Made by a program: the position numbers and the translations under genes | In this document: positions 9,644-18,274 of the stretch, piece after piece | Layout: each line of letters opens with the position of its first letter | Numbering within the stretch: the first letter of the stretch is position 1 | Notes under the pieces: generated by a model | Databases searched by the model: none | Told to the model about the DNA's origin: nothing | The model's input: only the letters and a program-made list of their open reading frames with translations | Source: Vibrio sp. qd031 | GTDB lineage: Bacteria > Pseudomonadota > Gammaproteobacteria > Enterobacterales > Vibrionaceae | Length of the DNA: 64,000 bases | Direction of reading: 5' to 3' | Assembly (NCBI RefSeq): GCF_002100145.1 | Contig: NZ_JXQD01000001.1 | Span: 62,001 to 126,000, forward strand

Positions 9644-10136
9644 AGTTCAGTTTCCAATACCTACAAATTTCTATATAAATTCTTTATTTAAATATAAATC
9701 ATTTTAACGAGGGCATTGATGATCATGATCGCAAAAGATGAGTTATTAATCGCAAAAATGTACTGAGAGGAACCAAATTAATTAATTATTTTTGTCTAGC
9801 TAGAGAGAAAAGGTCGTACGACATAATCGGTAGTAAATGTACTGTTACAGAGACGTATAAATGAACACGTAATCAGTGGATTAGCACTATAAATAGCAAA
9901 AAACTTCGAAAGGAAGTTTTGAATGTTGGTTGGTTAATCGACATAAAGCAGCGGTCTAGTTCGACTAAATAATGATACCAAATGCATAACTTTAGTTGAT
10001 CTGCAAATAGCCTTTCCTATACTTTCAAGTGACTGTAGAGAATTTCTAAGCGATAGAAGCAACAAGACTTCTGATGAAGTGTAAGTAAGTCAGCAAGATA
10101 GCTGAGCGTTGCTTTAATATAGGGAATCGTCAGGCT
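9644..10136. other. Intergenic region between divergent GH2 and EAL genes
   Basis: 493 bp, AT-rich. No convincing gene was found. It contains TTGGTTAATCGA at 9930-9941 (8/10 to the agar operator, and similar to TTGGTTAATCAA at 54288) and an inverted repeat AACTTCGAAAGGAAGTT at 9902-9918. Both promoters must lie here, but none could be placed with confidence. Confidence 0.3.
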
Positions 10137-12650
10137 ATGATTAGGTTAATTTTGTTATGTTTGGTTGTCGTCAGCCAGGTGGGGATAGCCAAAACCATTA
10201 CGGTGACTGACTCCTTCACTAAAGTGGGGTTGAACAGCCCGCTGCTAACAGCGGTCGGCTCTACTAATGTGACCGCGCAAGATATGTATCTTAACGATCT
10301 TTATAGCGCCAGCTTATATGCACAATCGGTGTCACCTGATGACGATGGCTATTGGTATAAACTCAATATTCAAACCGACCAACTTAGCCAGTCAAAAGAC
10401 TTAGTATTAGTATTTCAAAACCACCTTTTACAGCATCTTGATGTATTTTTATTCAAAGATGGCCAACTTCAAACCAGCAAGCAGTTAGGCATCAATGACC
10501 GCGCATCGTTAACCTCCATCTACAAAGGTATGTACTTCCGCTTCTCAGCCGACTCCTCTGAGTCCACGACGGTCCTTATCTATAAACAAACCGATGGTCC
10601 AGGCATCATGCCGCTTGTAATGATGGACGGTAAGAGCTTTGCTGAGTACCAGGCAGTAACCTACTTTCTTTGGGGAGGAGCGATATGTGTGCTAATTGCT
10701 CTGGTTATCTATAACAGTTTTGTGTTCGCGTTAAACCGCCACAATCAGCAATATGCATGGTATCTGGTGTTTCAAGTATTTATGTTACTTAACTTTGCAC
10801 CGCTGTATGGTTTTGGTTACCTCATATTGCCCGAAGCGATGTGCCATTGGTTAGCCAACCATATGGGGATCATGCATTTGCTTTTGCTTTGGAGTGCGCT
10901 GCAATTTGGCTATCAATTTCTCGAGATTAAGCGGTTTAGGCCACGCCTCGCGCGGTACATCAAACACAGTTATTGGGTTTTTATCCCACTCATTATAATT
11001 GGATTTAATATCACCAACTTACAACGAATGTTCATCACTGTACCGATGATGGGTATCGTGCTGTATATCTGTATTGGCAGCGCCGTTCACACACTTCGTA
11101 AAGGGTATCGACCCGCATTTTATTACTTGTTGTCCTGGGTAGGGGTCTCATTAGGAGCGGTGGGCGGTTACCTCACCTATATTAATGTTCTGCCGCAAAA
11201 TGTGTTGTTTATGCACGCATTTTTGCTGGGCGCGTTAGCAGAGCAATTATTATTGTCGGTAAGTTTAGGGGTTCGATTACGATTTCAAGAAAACAAGGAG
11301 AAGCAGCATCGTTTAATAGACCAAACGTTGGATATGCCCAACCAGAACTTCACTCACGCTCTACTCACCAAGCAGTTTGTTAAGTCAGGAATAGAACCGA
11401 AGCGAATTCGTATGGTGTTGATCCAGCTGGAGGGATTGGACGATATAATTGGCACCTTGGGCACCGACCTTGTTACGCGCTCTACTGTATCACTGCTCGA
11501 AAATATGTCTGAGGAGATTTCGCAGCTTCCATGGCAGATCGATTTGAAGATCGATAAGCATTATTTTGGGGTGTGTATCCCCCCTAATAAGACGCTTATT
11601 TATGTCACCGACGAAGAGCCGATAGAAAAGCAGGTACAAGCGTTACTCAAAATTTGGCATAACCAGATTGATAATAGCTGCTTTCTCTCTGATGTATATA
11701 TTCGCGCAGCAACGGCTCGCATTGATCACGGCTGGGACGAATTACCGAATCTTCATCAAAAGGCATATATGGCGGTTTTGGAGGCCAAAAAGGCCGACAA
11801 AAGATGGTTGCCATATAACCAAACCATGGCCAATAAAGTGCAAAAACACATTGAGTTACTCCACGATTTGAAAGCGGCAATTACGAACAATGAACTCGAC
11901 ATCTTTATTCAACCTCAAGTGGATTTAAACAGTAACCTTGTGGTGGGGGGGGAGGCATTAATTCGTTGGAACCACCCAAAGCTAGGATCAGTGTCCCCGG
12001 GCGTGTTTATACCCATTGCAGAGCAGAGTGGTTTGATTTATAGCGTGACTAAGTATGTGCTCCAACGTGTATTCTCGTGGGTCGCCACGCAGCCGCGCGA
12101 TATGCGCTTTTCGGTGAATATTTCTGCATTGGATATAGAGCAAAAGGACTTTGTCCATTATCTAAAAAACATGCGTGATAAATTTCGTGTACCAGCCGGT
12201 TGCATTACTTTAGAAATTACTGAGTCGTGTGAGATGGAAATGTCGCAAGACTGTATTGCAAAAATGATTGCCATTAAAAAGTTGGGTTTTGCTATTTCTA
12301 TCGATGATTTTGGGACTGGGTATTCATCGATGGCGTACTTGAGCCAATTGGACATTGATGAAGTGAAGGTCGATATCATGTTCACCCGCGGCATCGATAA
12401 AAATTTCACCCACCAAACGATCGTAAGATCGTTGATTGGTTTAGCTGCCGCTTTCAATGCTAATGTGGTGATTGAAGGTATTGAAAATGCAAATGAGAAG
12501 CAGACGGTCAAAGCATTAGGTGGACGACTGGGGCAAGGGTTTTACTGGTCTGGCGCGATCCCTATGTTGGAATTTGAAACTAAGTATTCTCAACGATTGC
12601 AGGATAGTCACGATGAAGAGAAGCAATCTGTTGCTTACCTTCATCGCTAA
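10137..12650 (+). CDS. 7TM membrane sensor with degenerate GGDEF and EAL domain (c-di-GMP phosphodiesterase)
   Basis: 837 aa. A signal peptide (residues 1-18, ending VGIA) leads into a periplasmic 7TMR-DISMED2-like sensor domain (20-170). About seven TM helices follow (180-385), then a GGDEF-like domain without the GGDEF motif (400-560), then an EAL domain (575-825). The EAL motifs look intact: GEALIRW, FSVNIS, LEITES, SIDDFGTGYSS, EVKVD, IEGIEN and GQGF. Phosphodiesterase activity is therefore expected and cyclase activity is not. DISM extracellular domains often bind carbohydrates, so the protein could link a glycan signal to motile or sessile behaviour; this is inference. Confidence 0.9.
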   Translation: MIRLILLCLVVVSQVGIAKTITVTDSFTKVGLNSPLLTAVGSTNVTAQDMYLNDLYSASLYAQSVSPDDDGYWYKLNIQTDQLSQSKDLVLVFQNHLLQHLDVFLFKDGQLQTSKQLGINDRASLTSIYKGMYFRFSADSSESTTVLIYKQTDGPGIMPLVMMDGKSFAEYQAVTYFLWGGAICVLIALVIYNSFVFALNRHNQQYAWYLVFQVFMLLNFAPLYGFGYLILPEAMCHWLANHMGIMHLLLLWSALQFGYQFLEIKRFRPRLARYIKHSYWVFIPLIIIGFNITNLQRMFITVPMMGIVLYICIGSAVHTLRKGYRPAFYYLLSWVGVSLGAVGGYLTYINVLPQNVLFMHAFLLGALAEQLLLSVSLGVRLRFQENKEKQHRLIDQTLDMPNQNFTHALLTKQFVKSGIEPKRIRMVLIQLEGLDDIIGTLGTDLVTRSTVSLLENMSEEISQLPWQIDLKIDKHYFGVCIPPNKTLIYVTDEEPIEKQVQALLKIWHNQIDNSCFLSDVYIRAATARIDHGWDELPNLHQKAYMAVLEAKKADKRWLPYNQTMANKVQKHIELLHDLKAAITNNELDIFIQPQVDLNSNLVVGGEALIRWNHPKLGSVSPGVFIPIAEQSGLIYSVTKYVLQRVFSWVATQPRDMRFSVNISALDIEQKDFVHYLKNMRDKFRVPAGCITLEITESCEMEMSQDCIAKMIAIKKLGFAISIDDFGTGYSSMAYLSQLDIDEVKVDIMFTRGIDKNFTHQTIVRSLIGLAAAFNANVVIEGIENANEKQTVKALGGRLGQGFYWSGAIPMLEFETKYSQRLQDSHDEEKQSVAYLHR

Positions 12651-12714
12651 ACATAAAAGGCTGTAAAATGCCGAGTGTTACTCTATAGAGAGAACAAGGC
12701 TTAAATACTACTTG

Positions 12715-13914
12715 TTATGGCGTGTGTATAGCACCATTAGGTGTGCGAGACTGAGTCCATTCTTGGACTCCCCAGTCTAGGTCAAAGGTTTTTGCAAATT
12801 CAACATCCAAGTCAACACCAATACCCGGCAGATCGGTTGGATACAAGTAACCATTGTCGGCCTCAATGACTCCAGGAAAGGCTTTGCGAATATTGTCATT
12901 GGGTCCATCCCATTCCTGAATGGCAGAATTGGATAACGCAATATTAAGATGCAAATTAACGCTGTGACCTATTGGTGTCATATCTTGCGGACCATGCCAA
13001 GCCATACGGACGCCATAGTTTTCACATAAGTGCGCCAATTTAATTGCCGGCGTGATCCCGCCTATTTGGCTGATGTGTACACGCATAAAATCGAGTTGAC
13101 GCTTCTCAACGATCTGTCGCCACTCCATAGGATTATTAAACAGTTCGCCGATGGCAATTGGGGTAGAAGTTTGGTGCCTGATCATTTCTAACCATTCCGT
13201 TTGATGCGGTGGCAGCGGATCTTCGATGAAGTATGGTTTAAATTGTTCGAGGTCTTTGACCAATTGCAGTGCTTGGTTTGGAGTTAAACGCTCATGAATA
13301 TCATGCAGCAACTCTACTTCGTATCCTAGCTTACTGCGTAAATGAGTAAACAGCTCTACCACGCTGCGCATATAAGCTTTTTGGTCGTAGTACGCGCCCG
13401 GTGTTTGTGACTTGTTGATGTGGGGGATGGCTGCTTTACCACCGTACAGTCCCATTTGGCAACGGATATGTCGGAAACCTTTGTCCATCAAAGCGCGCAC
13501 ATTCTTTTCTACTTCTTCGGGGGTCGCGCCATCTGCGTGATAATAGACATCGATAGCGTCTTTGGCTTTGCCACCGAGTAGTTGGTAGAGAGGCATGCCT
13601 GCCAGTTTTCCTTTAATATCCCACAGCGCCATATCGATACCGCTCACTGCGTTATTCAACACAGGGCCATTTCTCCAGTATGCGTTGACCATCATCATAT
13701 TCCACAGGTCATTTATGTTACTGGCATCGCGACCAATCAGTAGCGGTTTTAGGTACTCTTCGATTACGTTCTTTACAGATAATGGACGTTGTTGAAAGGT
13801 TGCACATCCTAACCCGTACACGCCTTGGTCAGTATGAACTTTAACAGCGATAAGGTTGTGATCTTTTGGGCGAGTGAGGATAACTTCGATGTCAGTGATT
13901 AAGGTTGGTTTCAT
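12715..13914 (-). CDS. Enolase-superfamily ManD/RspA-type sugar-acid dehydratase
   Basis: 399 aa. It has the capping domain (residues 1-120) and a modified TIM barrel. Mg-binding and catalytic signposts of the ManD subgroup are visible: HIRCQMGLYG, LLHDIHERL, YFIEDPLPPHQ, IAIGELFNN and MAWHGPQDMTPIGH. ManD enzymes dehydrate D-mannonate, or weakly D-gluconate, to 2-keto-3-deoxy-D-gluconate; many RspA-type members have very low activity. If active, it would feed the KDG kinase and KDPG aldolase encoded at 52374-53990. AAGG lies 8 nt before the start. It is divergent from a LacI regulator with two operator palindromes between them, so that regulator very likely controls it. Confidence 0.85.
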   Translation of the reverse strand: MKPTLITDIEVILTRPKDHNLIAVKVHTDQGVYGLGCATFQQRPLSVKNVIEEYLKPLLIGRDASNINDLWNMMMVNAYWRNGPVLNNAVSGIDMALWDIKGKLAGMPLYQLLGGKAKDAIDVYYHADGATPEEVEKNVRALMDKGFRHIRCQMGLYGGKAAIPHINKSQTPGAYYDQKAYMRSVVELFTHLRSKLGYEVELLHDIHERLTPNQALQLVKDLEQFKPYFIEDPLPPHQTEWLEMIRHQTSTPIAIGELFNNPMEWRQIVEKRQLDFMRVHISQIGGITPAIKLAHLCENYGVRMAWHGPQDMTPIGHSVNLHLNIALSNSAIQEWDGPNDNIRKAFPGVIEADNGYLYPTDLPGIGVDLDVEFAKTFDLDWGVQEWTQSRTPNGAIHTP

Positions 13915-13949
13915 TGTGTTGCCTTATAAAGTTAAAGTATACAGGAGTT

Positions 13950-13965
13950 ATGAGAACGATCTCAT
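13950..13965. promoter_or_regulatory. LacI-family operator O1
   Basis: ATGAGAACGATCTCAT is a near-perfect palindrome with a central CG, typical of LacI-family sites. It lies 36 bp upstream of the ManD start and has a twin at 14008. Confidence 0.75.
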
Positions 13966-13980
13966 TATGGGCTCAAGAAA

Positions 13981-13998
13981 AACCATCAATTGATGGTT
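13981..13998. repeat. Perfect 18-bp palindrome between the two LacI operators
   Basis: AACCATCAATTGATGGTT is self-complementary over its whole length. It sits between the two operators in the divergent promoter region. Its half-sites differ from the operators, so a second regulator may bind it. No T-run follows, which argues against a terminator. Confidence 0.6.
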
Positions 13999-14007
13999 GC
14001 GGTATTA

Positions 14008-14023
14008 ATGATAACGTTCTCAT
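14008..14023. promoter_or_regulatory. LacI-family operator O2
   Basis: ATGATAACGTTCTCAT has the same half-sites as O1, with centres 58 bp apart. It lies about 88 bp before the LacI start. The pair would allow DNA looping and joint control of the dehydratase and the regulator itself. Confidence 0.75.
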
Positions 14024-14110
14024 TGGTGTGAATAAGATAGCGCTGTGCTATATTGGCGTCAATCAATAGGATCAATTGTCCTTCAATAATTGTGATCTCA
14101 CGACATAGAT

Positions 14111-15136
14111 ATGGCCGTAAATAAAAACATAACGATCAAAGATATAGCGCGCGCAACAGGGGTGTCACCCGCAACAGTGGGCCGCGTCTTCTCATCGCCA
14201 GATATCGTCAAGCAAAAGACCATTGATGTGGTTATGACAGCAGCGAAAGAGTTGGGCTATCAACCGAGTCTTGCCGGTAAGGCATTGCGAACGGGAAAAA
14301 GCTACGACATTGCCATTATGTTACCTTTTGATCGCCAAGGCAGTTCAGCAACGATGGGGGCAGCGCAATACGATTTGATCGCTGCATTTTCAAGTCGATG
14401 CTTAGCCAGTGGCTACAACATGAAACTGTTGCCATACACCTCGGCCTCAGAAAGAGACAAGGTGTTAGACGCCTATTTAACGACGTTCAATCCCGATGCT
14501 TTCGTGGTCTCGCAGCTTGAAGAGGATGACGCTAGGGTCGCTCGTTTACACGAGCGTCAGATACCTACAGTGGCCTTTGGTCTCGCTGATAAGTCCTCGT
14601 CAATGCATTGCTTTGATTTCGACAACTACGCCTTTGTGTTTGATGCCGTCAAACGTCTAGTGGCTCAAGGTAGAACCAGTATCGCCTTTGTTGTATCGCA
14701 AGAGCCATACCTGCATTACATGCATCAGCTGAGAGGCTTTGAAGATGCTCAACAAACTGTTCAATCATCCAACAAAGCCTTGTTTAAGTTAATTAAAGTG
14801 GATGTTAGCAATGACAGTGCTACTCGGACTCATATGGAGAAAGTGGTCCAAGAGTGCGATGCCATTATCACCATATCACCGCATTTAGTTCATCAAATTA
14901 AGAAGATTGCGGTATCTAACAACCGAACTATTGGTCAGGATCTGCTGGTGTACTGTTCGACCGCAACGCCAAGTCTTTTGGAGATGCTGGATATTCCAAT
15001 TGCTTGCTACTATCAGGATTTTAATCGGGCAGGAGAGACGCTTGCCCAGCTGGCGATTGAGTCGGCAACTGGCGCGTGTTCAGGCATAAAACAAGTCGTG
15101 ATTCCTTATGAGTTCATGGAGCTACTCGCAACTTAG
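14111..15136 (+). CDS. LacI-family transcriptional repressor
   Basis: 341 aa. Residues 6-60 form the LacI helix-turn-helix and hinge helix (ITIKDIARATGVSPATVGRVF, then LAGKALRTGKSYDIAIMLP). Residues 65-335 are a periplasmic-binding-protein-like sugar domain. Two ATGANAACG-type operators lie in the shared promoter with the ManD/RspA-type gene, which is the likely target. The effector is unknown but is probably a hexonate or related sugar. The Shine-Dalgarno is weak, and the start is chosen because the HTH begins 7 residues in. The gene ends 17 bp from the convergent LysR gene. Confidence 0.9.
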   Translation: MAVNKNITIKDIARATGVSPATVGRVFSSPDIVKQKTIDVVMTAAKELGYQPSLAGKALRTGKSYDIAIMLPFDRQGSSATMGAAQYDLIAAFSSRCLASGYNMKLLPYTSASERDKVLDAYLTTFNPDAFVVSQLEEDDARVARLHERQIPTVAFGLADKSSSMHCFDFDNYAFVFDAVKRLVAQGRTSIAFVVSQEPYLHYMHQLRGFEDAQQTVQSSNKALFKLIKVDVSNDSATRTHMEKVVQECDAIITISPHLVHQIKKIAVSNNRTIGQDLLVYCSTATPSLLEMLDIPIACYYQDFNRAGETLAQLAIESATGACSGIKQVVIPYEFMELLAT

Positions 15137-15153
15137 TCGCAGTCAATCTTGAT

Positions 15154-16098
15154 TTAAAGGTCACTGCAGCACTCAGATATCAGCTCTCTTAGCCATTGGT
15201 GAGCTGAATCTTGTTCAAGCATGGCAGGCCATAGCATGCGATAGCTAACCGGTTTCATTTCAAAGGGCAGCGGTAATGGTTTTAGCGAATACCGCTGTGC
15301 CAACTGTTCGGCAAATATGGATGTCGAAACCAGCATCATATTAGTGTGTTGTGCGAGCAATGCCGCGCAGTGAAAATCGGGCACTTTTGCTTTGTCTTCT
15401 ATTCGATGGCCTAGTTCGCCTGCGACTCTATCTAGCAGCCAAAATTCGTTTTCTTCAACAAATATCCTGACAAGATCCGTCGCCAGAAACAGCGCAACGT
15501 CCCAATTAGAGGCAGACACGGGATAAGATTCGCTGACTAAACAGACGTGCCTATCTTTGTACAATTCTTTATTCGGTTGACCAGCCAAGTCAGAGATGTG
15601 AAACGGGGATTGAGCCCGTTGGTCAGTGTCTCTAGCAGCGATGAGTAAGTCTAAATCTCCTTGATTAAGCTGGTTCAAACTCTCTTTCACCTTAGGAACG
15701 ATGCTGAGCTGCAATCCGGGTGCGCGCTGTCTCAGCTTGGGCATTAAACGCGGAATTATCGTTGGAAAAGCCGTTTCGCAGATACTGATGGTGAAGCTAC
15801 GTTCGTCTTTTGCGGGATTAAAGGACTCTGGCAATAACATGATGTGTGAGTCGCGTAGCCATTGACGAAGTGGTGTTTCAAGTGCCGCCGAACGTGCTGT
15901 AGGCGTAAGTCCACGTCCAGTTCGAATAAAGAGTGGATCGCCTAAAACCTCTCCGAGCTGCTCTCTAAGCTTGGTTAATTGTTTACTTACCGCAGATTGA
16001 CTCACATTAAGGCGCTCTGCGGCTCGACTGACGCTTCTTTCTTCGAGTAACACCAGCATTAAGCGCAGTAAATTGAGGTCGATATGGTCAAGCTTCAT
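15154..16098 (-). CDS. LysR-family transcriptional regulator
   Basis: 314 aa. The N-terminal winged helix (residues 6-65, LNLLRLMLVLLEERSVSRAA and LNVSQSAVSKQLTKLR) is followed by a LysR substrate domain (95-300). It is divergent from an MFS exporter gene. The shared 101-bp region has TTCCATTTTGGAA (16105-16117) and an ATGAAT...ATTCAT repeat, both plausible LysR-type sites. It probably activates the exporter in response to the exported compound; this is inference from arrangement. The start is the only reasonable ATG for the family N-terminus. Confidence 0.9.
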   Translation of the reverse strand: MKLDHIDLNLLRLMLVLLEERSVSRAAERLNVSQSAVSKQLTKLREQLGEVLGDPLFIRTGRGLTPTARSAALETPLRQWLRDSHIMLLPESFNPAKDERSFTISICETAFPTIIPRLMPKLRQRAPGLQLSIVPKVKESLNQLNQGDLDLLIAARDTDQRAQSPFHISDLAGQPNKELYKDRHVCLVSESYPVSASNWDVALFLATDLVRIFVEENEFWLLDRVAGELGHRIEDKAKVPDFHCAALLAQHTNMMLVSTSIFAEQLAQRYSLKPLPLPFEMKPVSYRMLWPAMLEQDSAHQWLRELISECCSDL

Positions 16099-16199
16099 TT
16101 AATATTCCATTTTGGAAATTTATGAATGAAGATAATTCAATATTATTCATATCGCAAGCTTGTTAGTATTCGCCCTGTACATTTTTGACGAGAATACCT

Positions 16200-17372
16200 A
16201 TGACGCAGAAAGCGCCTATCTATCTGTTTTTGCTATTGATAATCGTAAGCCCTATGGGGATCGATATCTTCTTGCCAGCCCTGCCTCAGATGGCTGACAA
16301 CCTACACACTTCAATGATTAACGTTCAATCGACCATTCCGATTTTTCTTGCTGCGCTAGGTATGGGCCAGTTGTTTGCGGGACCTCTGGCGGATCGGTAC
16401 GGTCGCAAGCCGATGATATTTTTTGGCCTTATGCTATACATTGTAGGCGCTGTTGTTGGATCAATGGCTTTGCAAATTGAAGTGTTGTGGTTTGCACGGG
16501 TATTACAAGGTTTAGGTACTTGTGCTGTTTCGGTTGGCGTAATGTCCGGCGTTCGAGACAGTTATTCGGCAGAGCGATCTGCGACAATATACAGTTACAT
16601 TAACGGTGTTATTTGTGTGATCCCAGCATTAGCCCCACTCGTAGGTGGTTGGCTAAGTGAAACCTGGAGTTGGCGTTCGACGTTTTACTTCATGACGGGT
16701 TATGCAGTGTTTGTAATGTTAATTGCACTGTGGAAACTCCCAGAAACCCGTCCTCAAAATACTATTGTTCAACACAATCTCATTAATTGGGGGCAATATA
16801 AGCCAATCATCCACAACCCAACATTTAGGTTTAATGTGGGGTTAGTCATGCTGGCTATGGCGATAATCATTGCGTTTGTGAGTATCGCGCCGCAACGTCT
16901 TATGGTTGAACTGGGTTTAAGCCCAACGGCATTTTCGGTGTGGTTTGGTAGCAACGCAATAATCAATATCATCGCATCATTTACCGCACCAATGGTTATT
17001 GCTCGTCTGGGTAAAGATCGCGCATTACAACTGGCCATTGGGATGTGCACCTTGGCAGCTGTATTGTTGGTGACGTTTAGTCATATTGCTCACCCATTTG
17101 CATTCATGGGTCCCGTATTTATCGCAAGTACGGGGTTTTGTATCGTGTTGGCTATCTGTTGTGGAGCGGCATTAGCCCCCTTCGCGCAACGAGCAGGGAC
17201 AGCTTCCTCATTGATGGGGTTCTTCCAAATGGCCGGTGCTTCTGTTGTTGTCGCAGCAATAGGCGCATTGTCGTTAAGCTCGGTACACGCCCTGGCATTG
17301 GCAGCGATTCTGCCGATTGTCTGGTACGGCATTTTTAAACGTCGCTCTAAGTTGCAACAAGCAACTCACTAA
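16200..17372 (+). CDS. MFS drug exporter, Bcr/CflA-type
   Basis: About 390 aa with 12 predicted TM helices. Family markers are SPMGIDIFLPALPQM in TM1 and the loop 2-3 signature GPLADRYGRKPMIFF. GVRDSYSAERSATIYSYING follows TM4. A TTG 15 bp upstream is in frame, but ATG 16200, preceded by GACGAGA, gives the normal N-terminus. Members export bicyclomycin, sulfonamides, chloramphenicol or small metabolites by proton antiport. It is paired with the divergent LysR gene, and its 3' end faces the SDR gene 12 bp away. Confidence 0.9.
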   Translation: MTQKAPIYLFLLLIIVSPMGIDIFLPALPQMADNLHTSMINVQSTIPIFLAALGMGQLFAGPLADRYGRKPMIFFGLMLYIVGAVVGSMALQIEVLWFARVLQGLGTCAVSVGVMSGVRDSYSAERSATIYSYINGVICVIPALAPLVGGWLSETWSWRSTFYFMTGYAVFVMLIALWKLPETRPQNTIVQHNLINWGQYKPIIHNPTFRFNVGLVMLAMAIIIAFVSIAPQRLMVELGLSPTAFSVWFGSNAIINIIASFTAPMVIARLGKDRALQLAIGMCTLAAVLLVTFSHIAHPFAFMGPVFIASTGFCIVLAICCGAALAPFAQRAGTASSLMGFFQMAGASVVVAAIGALSLSSVHALALAAILPIVWYGIFKRRSKLQQATH

Positions 17373-17384
17373 GTGAACAGAGGT

Positions 17385-18203
17385 CTATTGGACGCGGAGA
17401 CAAAACTGGTCGTGTCCAATCGGCTGTTTAAGGTTTTGCTGAATGGTGTCGGCCAGTAAATAGCGGCCACTTAAGTGGTCGAGCTCACCAGACAACATCG
17501 AATTAAGTAACCATAACGTATCGTTTATGTCGGACATTTGTCCGCTGTCCATTGCGGCTTTTAGGTGTGGCATATAGTCTGTAGCAACGGTTGAGTTGGT
17601 GAGCTTTAGTGTTCGTTCGTTTTTAATAAACCCTGGATTGATACAAAACGCGCACAACGGAATCTGCTCTGCGCACAACTCTTGTTGCAAGGTTTCGGTA
17701 AACTTAACCACAGCGGCTTTTGCGGCGCCATAGGCAGATCCATACGTCTTTGGCTGGTCGGCACCCCCACCGCCAAAATTAACAATATAGCCTCTGGGTT
17801 GTGACTTCATAATGTTTATTGCTGCAACAGAACCTAAATAGGCGCTGTAGAGGTTGGCTTCAACCTCTTGTTGCCACACCGCTGGTTCAATAGTCCAACT
17901 GGGCCCCATTGCATCGTGATGATTAACTCCAACGTTGTTGATCCACATATCGACCTTACCATGCTGGTGAACAGTATTACTTATTGCTCTTTCGACATCA
18001 CGTTGGTTCAGCATATCGGCAACTTGGTAAGAGTATTGCGCGGCATGGCGGCGGTGAGTGTGGGCTAGGTTTTCGACAAGTTTAACTAGCTTATTTTCGC
18101 TTCGCCCTATACATACGATGTGTCGCTGCGCGTCTACTAATCCTTCTGCTAGCATGCTGCCAATGCCACCAGTGGCTCCGGTGATCACAATTACTTGTTT
18201 CAT
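17385..18203 (-). CDS. Short-chain dehydrogenase/reductase with an altered Ser site
   Basis: 272 aa from ATG 18203, chosen because GGGAG lies 7 nt upstream; an ATG at 18221 lacks one. The Rossmann motif is TGATGGIG, the NNVG motif is present, and the active Tyr/Lys are in SAYGAAKAA. The usual catalytic Ser about 13 residues before Tyr is replaced by Gly in VNFGGGGADQP, which is unusual. The C-terminal half is slightly longer than in FabG-type enzymes. It lies just past the ABC operon terminator, so it may be transcribed by read-through or from its own promoter. The substrate is unknown; a sugar or sugar-acid substrate is possible given the neighbours. Confidence 0.85.
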   Translation of the reverse strand: MKQVIVITGATGGIGSMLAEGLVDAQRHIVCIGRSENKLVKLVENLAHTHRRHAAQYSYQVADMLNQRDVERAISNTVHQHGKVDMWINNVGVNHHDAMGPSWTIEPAVWQQEVEANLYSAYLGSVAAINIMKSQPRGYIVNFGGGGADQPKTYGSAYGAAKAAVVKFTETLQQELCAEQIPLCAFCINPGFIKNERTLKLTNSTVATDYMPHLKAAMDSGQMSDINDTLWLLNSMLSGELDHLSGRYLLADTIQQNLKQPIGHDQFCLRVQ

Positions 18204-18222
18204 GGTATCTCCCGCATTCAAT

Positions 18223-18251
18223 AAATAAGCCCGCGATGAGCGGGCTTATTT
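18223..18251 (-). terminator. Terminator after the second ABC binding-protein gene
   Basis: A 12-bp stem (AAATAAGCCCGC at 18223-18234 pairing with 18240-18251) with loop GATGA. On the minus strand it is followed by an AT-rich tail, so it ends the ABC transporter transcript just before the SDR start. Confidence 0.8.
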
Positions 18252-18274
18252 CAACTATGGCTGACGCTTAAGCG

